The notes beneath the pieces were generated by a model. That model saw only the letters and a program-made list of their open reading frames with translations. It ran no database searches and was not told the DNA's origin. From positions 1 through 34,364 of the forward strand of contig JADGOO010000141.1 of NCBI GenBank assembly GCA_017882905.1: DNA of 34,364 nucleotides, given 5' to 3'. The DNA comes from Acidimicrobiia bacterium (GTDB lineage Bacteria; Actinomycetota; Acidimicrobiia; IMCC26256; PALSA-610). Below, piece by piece: positions 7,687-14,705 of this stretch (position 1 is its first letter; each line of letters starts with the position of its first letter). A program made the position numbers and the translations under genes.

Positions 7687-10296
7687 GTGGCGGGCCGCGA
7701 TGTCCCATCGGGATCTGCGGTACGCGATGCCGAACGTTCCGTCGTCGGCGTGCACATCGCCGGCCGAACCGCGCAGCTCGCGTTCTCGGCGCTCATGGTC
7801 GCCAACGACCGCCGCCGCTTCCGCCGACCGGCGCTGCAATGGACGCTGCTCGCGGCAGCGACCGTCGAGTCCACGTGGCTCGCGGCACGGCTGCTGCGGC
7901 GCGGCCGATATCAGGATCGTCTCGCGATGTGGGTCGACACGACATTCGCGACGACGGGACTGGTCGTGTGCCAGGCGGGCCTCGGCGATGGAGGTGGCGC
8001 GCTGTGGATGAAGAATCTTGCGATCGGCGCGGCCCACGGGACGAGCGGACCCGACGCGGCCGTCGACCGCATTGGCGCGCTCGGCATGCTCAGCGCGGCG
8101 GCGCTGTGGTGCAGCACGCGCGGCGGTGGCGCAGGCGACGGAGAGACGCTGGCTTCGGGCGTGAACGACGTCATCAACTGGGTTGGTCAGCATGCAGCCG
8201 CGCGCATGTACGTCACTGCCCATCGTCGCCACGCGGTGCTCGCGGAGCTGGCCGGTCAGGTCGCCGTGGCGCGTGCGGAGGAAGCAGCCGCCGCGGCGGA
8301 GCGCAACCGGCAGCAACGTGAGCTGCACGCAAGAACCGTCGAGGTGCTCCGCGAGCTCGCCACCTCTACCGACGCAACCGCCGCCACGGCGCTGGCGCGT
8401 CGAGAGGCATCTCGTCTTCGCCGGGCGCTCCGGACATCGCGCGAGCCGCGATCGTCCGTCCGTGCTGCTCTCGAGTCAGCGTGCGCGGCGCTCGATCGCC
8501 GAGCGCTGTCGATCGAGCTCGTCACTGCCGAGCTCACCGCCGATGCCCATCAGGCAGACACGGCCGCGCTCCACGCTGCTGTGGTGGAGGCGTTGACGGT
8601 GGCGAGCGACATCGACGATGTGTCTCGAGTGGTGGTACGCGCCGCGAACGACGAGACGACGATGACCGTCACGCTGCGCCACCAAGGCGAAGGCTTCGAG
8701 ATCGACTCGGCGTCCGATCACGAGCAACGCCTGCGCGCGCTGACGACGACGTTCGTCGATGCAAGCCGCGGCGCCGAGCTCTGGTCGGCGCCCGGGCGCG
8801 GTGTCCGTCTCACGCTGCGGGTGCCGACGGCGCCGCCGTCAGTCGTCGAGGACGAGACGCACGAGTCGGCGCACGTCCTCCCACGCGTCGGCGCTCGGCA
8901 CGCCTCTGCAGCTGACGACGACGTTGCCGACCGAGACCACCACATCGTGCGGTCGCTCGGCATCGATCTCGTCGGAGCACGACAACGTGAGATCGGCCCC
9001 GGCGTCGTCGACCACGCGCAGGCCGGCGCCGCGCGCGACCCGCTCGAGCCCGCTGCGCAGGAGGGGGCGGTGGGCTACGACCCACGCGGACGAACGCCGT
9101 TGCACACTCCGAGGATGGCGTCTTCACGAAGCGCTGTCGTGGGGACTACTACCCCTTTTTCCGGTGATGTCGGCTCGGGCGACCTCGACGAGGAGCGCCG
9201 GACCGGGCGCACCATCATCTCCGGCTTCGTCGCGTACCGGTTCGCCGGGATCGCGACCGGACTCGCGGCCGTGATCGCCGGGCGGCGTCGATACCGATCC
9301 CGACCGGCCGCCGCCGTGCAGCTCATTGCCGCTGCCGCAGAGTCGGCATGGATCGCTCGCCGACTGTGGCGCGGTGGCGGACGCGACGCGTTGGCGATGG
9401 GCGTCGACGCGGTCACCGCGATCGCGACCGTCACATCGGGCCGTTCGAACGTTGCCGCCGTGGATCGCGGCGCGTTCGTCAACTGGGCGCCGTGGGGGTT
9501 CGCCGCGCCGGCCGTCGCCGGGCAGGCGATGGCGGCCGCGTACGCGCCCGTCTCGGCGCTCGCCTCGGCCGCCGCAGTCGGCACGACCACGAGCGTGGCC
9601 CTGAGCGCCGGACCCGGTGAGTTCGTCACTAACCTCGGCGCGATGGCGGGTCTCGTCGCCGGCGGTCATGTGCTCGCCGAACAGATCCGTCGCGGCGCAC
9701 ATCGCCTCGAGCTCGCTCGAGCCAGAGCGGTCGAAGAGGGCATCGTGCTCGCTGCTGAACGAGAGCGCGTACGACAGCTCCGGCTCTTGCACGACAGCGC
9801 GCTGCAAACGCTCGAGGCAGTGGCCGCGGGGCGCGCGCTCGATCACGAGCGGATGCGATCGAGAGCACTCGACGAAGCCGAGCGGCTGCAGAGCGAGCTC
9901 GACGGGGGCCCGGCCCGATCGCGTTCGATCTCAGCCGAGATCGAACGCGTCGCGAGCGCGCACGAGGCGCGCGGCTTCCATGTCGACCTCGTCGCGGGTG
10001 CCGTTCCCGATCTTCCCGCCGCGGTCGCGAGCGCACTGCGCGACGCGTGCAACGAAGCGCTGACGAACGCGGCCAAGCACTCGGGCGTGAGCGAGGCGAG
10101 CCTGCACATCGGACCTGTGCGCAACGGCGTGGAGATCACGGTTCGGGATGCCGGAATCGGCTTCGATCCGCGCACCGAGACCGGCTTCGGAACCACGGAG
10201 TCGATCATTCGGCGGCTCAGCGAAGTCGGAGGCGTTGCCGAGATCCACAGCGAACGAGAAGGGGGCACCACCGTGGTGTTGTGGGGGCCGGCATGA
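7687..10296 (+). CDS. Long frame carrying two tandem histidine-kinase modules (first degenerate)
   Basis: The frame is uninterrupted for 869 codons from GTG 7687. Module one (residues 1-~382) has membrane helices at ~25-145, a coiled coil, and an HisKA_3-like box with His214 in RELHARTVEVL, where the acidic residue after His is Ala. Its ATPase-like domain lacks the N-box Asn (EALTVASDIDD) and the G1 Asp (RHQGEGF), so it looks like a pseudokinase. Residues ~385-475 read as His/Asp/Arg-rich, non-protein-like sequence and lie opposite a codon-aligned antisense ORF. Module two, from Met at 9115, is an intact kinase homologous to module one (shared RRLWR/ARLLRRG and ALAM motifs). Either this is a true fusion, or module one lost its stop codon through mutation or sequence error. 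Confidence 0.7.
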   Translation: MAGRDVPSGSAVRDAERSVVGVHIAGRTAQLAFSALMVANDRRRFRRPALQWTLLAAATVESTWLAARLLRRGRYQDRLAMWVDTTFATTGLVVCQAGLGDGGGALWMKNLAIGAAHGTSGPDAAVDRIGALGMLSAAALWCSTRGGGAGDGETLASGVNDVINWVGQHAAARMYVTAHRRHAVLAELAGQVAVARAEEAAAAAERNRQQRELHARTVEVLRELATSTDATAATALARREASRLRRALRTSREPRSSVRAALESACAALDRRALSIELVTAELTADAHQADTAALHAAVVEALTVASDIDDVSRVVVRAANDETTMTVTLRHQGEGFEIDSASDHEQRLRALTTTFVDASRGAELWSAPGRGVRLTLRVPTAPPSVVEDETHESAHVLPRVGARHASAADDDVADRDHHIVRSLGIDLVGARQREIGPGVVDHAQAGAARDPLEPAAQEGAVGYDPRGRTPLHTPRMASSRSAVVGTTTPFSGDVGSGDLDEERRTGRTIISGFVAYRFAGIATGLAAVIAGRRRYRSRPAAAVQLIAAAAESAWIARRLWRGGGRDALAMGVDAVTAIATVTSGRSNVAAVDRGAFVNWAPWGFAAPAVAGQAMAAAYAPVSALASAAAVGTTTSVALSAGPGEFVTNLGAMAGLVAGGHVLAEQIRRGAHRLELARARAVEEGIVLAAERERVRQLRLLHDSALQTLEAVAAGRALDHERMRSRALDEAERLQSELDGGPARSRSISAEIERVASAHEARGFHVDLVAGAVPDLPAAVASALRDACNEALTNAAKHSGVSEASLHIGPVRNGVEITVRDAGIGFDPRTETGFGTTESIIRRLSEVGGVAEIHSEREGGTTVVLWGPA
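8839..9105 (-). CDS. Putative degenerate mini-receiver, antisense to the kinase linker
   Basis: An 88-codon frame from GTG 9105 whose translation looks like a real protein while the overlapping + frame does not. WVVAHRPLLRSGLERVARGAGLRVVD resembles the start of a NarL/LuxR receiver (V-ADDHPLLR-GL), but the acidic pair is replaced by AHR and the phospho-acceptor Asp is absent (ADLTLSC). It is shorter than the usual ~120-residue receiver and has no DNA-binding domain. It would be divergent from kinase two, with 9 bp between starts. A shadow frame is the alternative, because the two frames are codon-aligned and high-GC antisense frames are often open. Confidence 0.4.
   Translation of the reverse strand: MQRRSSAWVVAHRPLLRSGLERVARGAGLRVVDDAGADLTLSCSDEIDAERPHDVVVSVGNVVVSCRGVPSADAWEDVRRLVRLVLDD
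9115..10296 (+). other. Second kinase module: likely independent NarL-family sensor kinase
   Basis: If translated separately, the ATG at 9115 (a GAGG precedes it directly) gives 393 residues. Membrane helices span ~35-185, then a coiled coil. The HisKA_3 box is QLRLLHDSALQTLEAV with His226 followed by the catalytic Asp. The HATPase has an intact N-box NEALTNAAKHSG and G1 box RDAGIGFDP. GTG 9139 is an alternative start. The stop overlaps the response-regulator ATG as ATGA, so the two form a two-component pair. Its stimulus is not apparent; the membrane part has no recognisable sensor domain. Confidence 0.75.
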
Positions 10297-10916
10297 TCAC
10301 CGTCGTGATCGTCGACGATCATCCTGTGTACCGCCAGGGGCTCGCCGTCGCCGTCGACCAGGCCAACGATCTCGATCTGCGCGGCGAGGCCAGCTCGATC
10401 GAAGCCTTCGATGCGCTCGACGTCAAGCCCGACGTGGTGTTGCTCGACCTGCACCTTCCGGGCATCGAGGGCGCGGCCGGCGTCGCGCACGTGTGCGGAC
10501 AAGGCAACCGAGTGCTCGTCGTGTCGGCGGCCGGTACGTCCGACGACGTCATCGATGCCATCGCCGCCGGTGCCGCCGGCTACCTCACGAAAGAGGCCGA
10601 CGCCGACGAGATCACTCGCGCCGTGCGCACGGTCGCGGGTGGCGACACGTATGTGTCGCCGACGCTGGCCTCGTACCTGTTGCGAGCCGACCGGTCGAGC
10701 CCGTCATCCACGCTGACGAAGCGTGAGCGCGACGTGCTCGCGCTCGTCGCGGCGGGCGAGACCGACCAAGACATCGCCGACCAGCTCATGATCGCCAAGA
10801 CCACGGTCCATTCGCACCTCGATCGCATCCGCGACAAGACCGGCGCACGGCGGCGCGCCGAGCTCACCAACCTTGCGCATCGCCTGGGCATCGCACCAGA
10901 GCCCGATCCGACCTGA
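10293..10916 (+). CDS. NarL/LuxR-family response regulator
   Basis: 207 residues. The receiver has VDDHPVYRQGL (acidic pair at 8-9), phospho-acceptor Asp52 in VLLDLHLPG, Ser78 in VVSAAG, and Lys100 in GYLTKEAD. The C-terminal LuxR-type helix-turn-helix spans ~137-195 (LTKRERDVLALVAAGETDQDIA and TTVHSHLDRIRDKTGA). All phosphorylation residues are present. The ATG overlaps the kinase stop as ATGA, so the pair is coupled. Just downstream lies the first copy of the 72-bp upstream element with a GGTA-N4-TACC palindrome, a shape NarL-type regulators can bind; that link is inference. Confidence 0.92.
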   Translation: MITVVIVDDHPVYRQGLAVAVDQANDLDLRGEASSIEAFDALDVKPDVVLLDLHLPGIEGAAGVAHVCGQGNRVLVVSAAGTSDDVIDAIAAGAAGYLTKEADADEITRAVRTVAGGDTYVSPTLASYLLRADRSSPSSTLTKRERDVLALVAAGETDQDIADQLMIAKTTVHSHLDRIRDKTGARRRAELTNLAHRLGIAPEPDPT

Positions 10917-10951
10917 GTCGACAGGTTCGCCCGGACGGGCTGGCCGACGGT

Positions 10952-11023
10952 GGGTACTCCTACCGACGTCGCGAAGGGGTTGTCCGGTCTCTGGCCCGCG
11001 ACGGCCGAGATCTCGACAATCGA
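10952..11023 (+). promoter_or_regulatory. Conserved 72-bp upstream element, copy A
   Basis: It contains GGGTACTCCTACC, a 30-bp block ending in GTCTCTGG, a 21-bp variable spacer, and ACAATCGA. The same order and exact spacing occur at 22780-22851 (minus) and 31807-31878. The palindrome GGTA-N4-TACC sits ~105 bp before the start codon at 11070. The following start region, GGAGGTTCAG then ATG, is also identical to that of copy B. Rigid spacing favours a promoter with an upstream operator over a structured RNA, though the palindrome could also form a small hairpin. Confidence 0.65.
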
Positions 11024-11069
11024 ACGACATGCAGCGCTCACTGGGGCGCCCCGTCGTTCGGAGGTTCAG

Positions 11070-12332
11070 ATGACTCGGAAGATCGATCGCAGGCAGCTCT
11101 CGCGTGCGGGGGCAGTGGTGCTCTGCCTGGGCCTGAGCCTCGCCGCGGCGACGGCCCTGCCCGCCGGCGCGGTCGGCGCCGGCACCAACATCGCCAATGC
11201 CAAGCAGCTCACCGCATCGGCGAGCGGTTCCTTGGCGAGCATGGTCGCCGACGACTGGTACGTGGTCTACCCAGCCACCTCGGGCGGCGTGATCCAGGTG
11301 AAGGCCACCAACACGACGGCGGGTTCGCCGACGTGCTCGGCCCTCGAAGTCGCGGTGCGCGACAGCTCGGGCACGATGCTGGCCGGCACCGGTCAGGGGC
11401 CCAACACGAGCTTCAGCTCGCCCGTGTCGAAGGTTGGTTCCGATCGCTACTTCATCGAGCTGAAGACCGCGAACTGCAACCCGCAAGCTGGACACGCCGT
11501 CACGTACTCGCTGCAGCTCCAGGCCGGAGGCGGGGGCGTCGCGCCGGCACCGGTGGCGGGTGCAGTCGCAGCCGGTGCCTCGATCGGAAGCGCATGGCCG
11601 CCGCTGCAAGGCGCCAGCTCTTACACGGGCACGCTCGCGAGCAGCCTCACCGATGCGTGGTACGTGCTCGACAAGCACTCGTCGACGAGCCCCGCGACGA
11701 TCCGCGTCGAGAACACGACCGTCGTCGGTTCGACGACGTGTGTCGCGATGTCGGTCGCGCTCCGCAACACCGACGGCAACATGGTCAGCGGCTCCGGGCT
11801 CAATGACAACACTGCTGTCACGCTCACCGTCGTCAACCCGGGCCGGTACTACCTCGAGCTCACCGATGAAGGCTGCGCCGCCGGCGGCACGACCTACCGC
11901 ATCGAGCCCGAGCCCGCCGCGGGTTGGGACCACCCGGCGCAGCTACCGACGAAGAGCATGCCCGTCGGCGCAACACTCGCCAAGGCCGGCGGCCCCCTCG
12001 CGGGCGGCGTCATCTACACGTCGTCGATCGCGAGCTCCACGACGAACGCATGGGTCGACCTCAACGACAACGGAAGCGCACCACAGGTGACCGTCAGCGT
12101 GCAGAACACGACGACCAACCTCTCGACGTGCGCCGCGCTCTCAGCGATCGTGACGAACGCGAGCGGCACCACGATCACCGGTCTCGGCCTCAACCGCAAC
12201 ACCGGCCACGAGTTCATCCTCAGCGCTCGCGGGCGGTACTACCTCCACTTCACCGACGAGAGCTGCAACCCGGGTTCGTCGCCCGCCACGAGCTTCACCG
12301 TCACGATCACACCGGCGACCGGCGTGTCATGA
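11070..12332 (+). CDS. Secreted protein with three tandem beta-domain repeats
   Basis: 420 residues from ATG 11070, preceded by GGAGG at 5 nt. A Sec signal peptide covers residues ~1-33 (KIDRRQLSR n-region, hydrophobic core, cleavage near PAGAVGA). Three repeats of ~125-135 residues follow, each with a W-Y-V/W-V-D strand, an NTT motif, a TC(S/V/A)AL or TCVAM motif, a GL-N-NT turn, GRYYLEL-type strand and a second Cys, suggesting one disulfide per repeat. The build resembles bacterial pre-peptidase C-terminal (PPC) beta-sandwich domains, but no enzyme domain is attached. No C-terminal anchor is seen. It carries element copy A upstream. Its stop overlaps the convergent cyclase stop within a TCATGA palindrome. 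Confidence 0.85.
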   Translation: MTRKIDRRQLSRAGAVVLCLGLSLAAATALPAGAVGAGTNIANAKQLTASASGSLASMVADDWYVVYPATSGGVIQVKATNTTAGSPTCSALEVAVRDSSGTMLAGTGQGPNTSFSSPVSKVGSDRYFIELKTANCNPQAGHAVTYSLQLQAGGGGVAPAPVAGAVAAGASIGSAWPPLQGASSYTGTLASSLTDAWYVLDKHSSTSPATIRVENTTVVGSTTCVAMSVALRNTDGNMVSGSGLNDNTAVTLTVVNPGRYYLELTDEGCAAGGTTYRIEPEPAAGWDHPAQLPTKSMPVGATLAKAGGPLAGGVIYTSSIASSTTNAWVDLNDNGSAPQVTVSVQNTTTNLSTCAALSAIVTNASGTTITGLGLNRNTGHEFILSARGRYYLHFTDESCNPGSSPATSFTVTITPATGVS

Positions 12333-13463
12333 GGCGGCAGCGCGGTGCACGGCAACGAGCTGCACGTCGTCGCGAAATCCCTTGAGCGGGTACGCGCGCG
12401 GGGCGCCGCACTGCACGGCCGGCTGGTCGTGGAGGGCGGCGCCCGTTGCCGTGTCGGCCAACACCGTCGAGAGCTCCGCCGACTTGACCGCGCGTGCCGC
12501 GAGGTTCACCACCGGGCCGGAGAAGTCGCCGTCGCGGGCCAGCACCTCGCCGGTAGCGATCCCGACGCGCACTGGTGGCAGGACGGGATGCGCGGCGAAG
12601 GCGTCGACGAGCGCCAGTGCGATATCGACCGCCGCGGCCGGTTCGTTGGCCACGAACATCACCTCGTCGCCGATGAGCTTCACGACCCGACCGTCGCGTG
12701 CCACGACGATCTCGGCCGCGGTGGCCTCGAATGCCGAGAGCGCTTGCCCGAGCTCACCGAGCTCGAGCTGTTGTGCCCACGCGGTCGAGTCGGCGAGATC
12801 CGCGAAGCCGACGCTGCGTTGCACGAGGTCGACGCCACCGACGATGCCGATTGCGCCCCGTGGGCGGAAGGCTCGTTCCATGTGGTGGCGCAAGAGCGTG
12901 TCGAAGCCCCGGGTCACGCCATCGAGCAACGCCATCGACTCCGCGTTGGCACGAGCCAGCGCGAGGCCCGATGCATCTTCTTCCATGGCGCGCGACGCGA
13001 CGTTCACGATGAACGCGCTCGCCGACGCATCGGCCACTCGCGCCGCGGCCGCGGCGAGCACCCGCAGGAGCTGGATCGCGACGGCTTCGTCGAACAGCTC
13101 GATCGCGGCACGCAAGATCTCGATGATCTCGACGTCCCGACTCGAGAACGTACGAGCGTGAGGGTCGATCTCGGGGTCGGGGAAGCCGGCCGCGCGCCAG
13201 GCCCGGGCCACCAAGGCGCGTGACACACCGGTGGCCGCGGCCACGTCGTCGATCGTCATGAGCTCCCGTGCGCCCCACAGCGCCGTTCGCGACGCCACGA
13301 GCGGCAGATCGTCGGGCGGGGCGGCGACCAGCTCGTCGAGCGTCACGCCGATCTCGATCAGGTACTCGAGCAGCGCGAGGCGCTCGCTCGCGCCCGCGCT
13401 GCCGGGTTCGTAGAGGCCGGCCGCTTCGAGGTCGTCGGGACCCAACCGCGGCACGCGTTCCAC
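12327..13463 (-). CDS. Class III adenylate/guanylate cyclase with Rv1264-like regulatory domain
   Basis: 378 residues from GTG 13463. The N-terminal ~190 residues match the all-helical autoinhibitory domain of mycobacterial Rv1264-type cyclases (ALLEYLIEIGVTLDELVAA, then TIDDVAAATGVSRALVARAWRAAG, which looks MerR/HTH-like). In Rv1264 this domain senses pH. The C-terminal catalytic domain has metal-binding Asp in VGFADLADST, substrate Lys and second Asp in KLIGDEVMF, and the transition-state Asn and Arg in VNLAARA. It is therefore expected to be an active homodimeric cyclase making cAMP; no membrane segment is present. It converges on the secreted-repeat gene with a 6-bp overlap. Confidence 0.88.
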   Translation of the reverse strand: MERVPRLGPDDLEAAGLYEPGSAGASERLALLEYLIEIGVTLDELVAAPPDDLPLVASRTALWGARELMTIDDVAAATGVSRALVARAWRAAGFPDPEIDPHARTFSSRDVEIIEILRAAIELFDEAVAIQLLRVLAAAAARVADASASAFIVNVASRAMEEDASGLALARANAESMALLDGVTRGFDTLLRHHMERAFRPRGAIGIVGGVDLVQRSVGFADLADSTAWAQQLELGELGQALSAFEATAAEIVVARDGRVVKLIGDEVMFVANEPAAAVDIALALVDAFAAHPVLPPVRVGIATGEVLARDGDFSGPVVNLAARAVKSAELSTVLADTATGAALHDQPAVQCGAPRAYPLKGFRDDVQLVAVHRAAAS

Positions 13464-13512
13464 CCGACCATCCTCGCACCGACCGTCGACCGCCGCGGGC
13501 CGGTCGCGTCGG

Positions 13513-14664
13513 CTACTGGCGGGTGGCGCGGGCCATGTACAGCCAGAACGCGAACGGCGCGCCGGCGTCTTTCATGGCGCGCCGGGCCGCGAGCAGCGTG
13601 CGTCCGCACTCGGTCTGCTCGTAGAACCACGCTTCGGCGCCACCCGCGTGAGCCGGCGCGCTCGCGAGCTCGATCGCGGCTTCCTCGTAGAACGTGCGCA
13701 CGTCGTGCGCCACACTGATCGGATCTCCGGGCAGGCCGGCTTCCGTCCAGGGTGTGCCCGTGGCGATGCGTACGAGCGCACCAACGGCGTGCGGGATGCC
13801 CTGGCCGTCGGTCGTGCGACCGACCGAAGTGCCGCGCTTGGCGCGGCTCCGCTCGTAGGCCGGCAGCAGCGCGGTGGCTTCGTCGACGGCCGCCGGAAGG
13901 TTCGGGTCGAATCGCGGCGGCAGGTCGCACGCGATGGGCTGCGTGTCGTCGGTCTCGATCAGGTCGGGATAGGTCTCGAGCACCGGGCCGCTCGGCGCGT
14001 CGAGCAGCGCGAACGCACGCCGCAGTACGGCGTGCTGATAGTCGGCGTCGCCCGGAACGCCCAGCGGACGCCCGAGCGGGAACTCGCAGTACAGCGCGCG
14101 CGGCGGGCGCATTTTCTCGGCAACGGCCAGCACCGACACCAGGGCGACGGTGGCGATGCCGTTGGCTTCGAGCACATGCGCGAGCACACACACGGTGCGC
14201 GTGCAGAGCGGTCAGACGGGCGTGAGCAAGGCGATGTCCACACCGTCGCCGCGCAACAGCTCGGCCGCCGCGGGCCCGGAATCGAGCCGCACGCGTGAGA
14301 CGGTGTCTTCCTGGTTGCCGGCGAACGCGAGGTGGCGGGGAGCGACCCGTCCGAGCTCGCCGCGCGCCGCCAGCTCCGAGAGGCGGTCGACGGGGAACAC
14401 CACGTTGGGGTCGAGCGCGAAGCCGGCGCGATCGAAGTTCGGGCTCCAATGGCCGAGCATGAGATCGCGAGCACCGGTCGGGATCACGCGAAAGCCCGTG
14501 TCAGTGCCCGTGAAGCCGGAGTCGTGGGCGGTGTGGATCGCCGCGGTGGTCACGATCGCGACGGTTGCGTCGGCCAGCGCGGGCGGTACCTGCCATGCGG
14601 TCGAGTCGAACTCCGGCGCCGGCAACCCCGACGCGTAGGCGCGCATCTCCACATCGCCACTCAT
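13513..14664 (-). CDS. GrdB-family selenoprotein (glycine/sarcosine/betaine reductase B-like), TGA read as Sec
   Basis: Two same-frame ORFs are separated only by TGA at 14212-14214. Read through, they give 383 residues with Sec151 in TPV-U-PLCTRTV, matching the U-x-x-C-T-R segment of GrdB. Upstream, DTGFRVIP, HWSPNFDRAGFALDPNVVFPVDRL and RGELG are GrdB/PrdB-like. Downstream, ANGIATVALVSV and CEFPLGRPLGVPGD continue the family seamlessly, which a true stop would not explain. A strong hairpin starts 7 nt after the TGA. Start ATG 14664 is preferred; ATG 14646 is possible. It is 41 bp downstream of the phosphatase gene on the same strand. Aerobic members have unknown substrates; U-x-x-C implies redox or thiol chemistry. 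Sec machinery is not in the window. Confidence 0.85.
14184..14204 (-). promoter_or_regulatory. SECIS-like hairpin just after the recoded TGA
   Basis: In the minus-strand mRNA an 8-bp stem (GCACGCGC with GUGUGUGC, two G-U pairs) closes a 5-nt loop ACCGU. It starts 7 nt after the UGA, placing the apical loop about 16-20 nt downstream, inside the window known for bacterial SelB-binding SECIS elements. The pairing was worked out by hand; SelB recognition is inferred. Confidence 0.55.
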
Positions 14665-14705
14665 GGCCGTGCACGGTATCCCGCTCGCCGACGACGACCG
14701 TCGGG

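Noticed and set aside
10952-11023. Reading the conserved 72-bp element as a cyclic-di-GMP or cyclic-di-AMP riboswitch
   Set aside because: It does not show the GEMM or ydaO core motifs I know, and rigid spacing between copies is more typical of promoter/operator DNA. Not excluded as a new RNA.
13513-14193. Two separate genes at 13513-14193 and 14212-14664
   Set aside because: The two halves are in the same frame, continuous with the GrdB family across the TGA, and the downstream half lacks its own credible start or ribosome-binding site.
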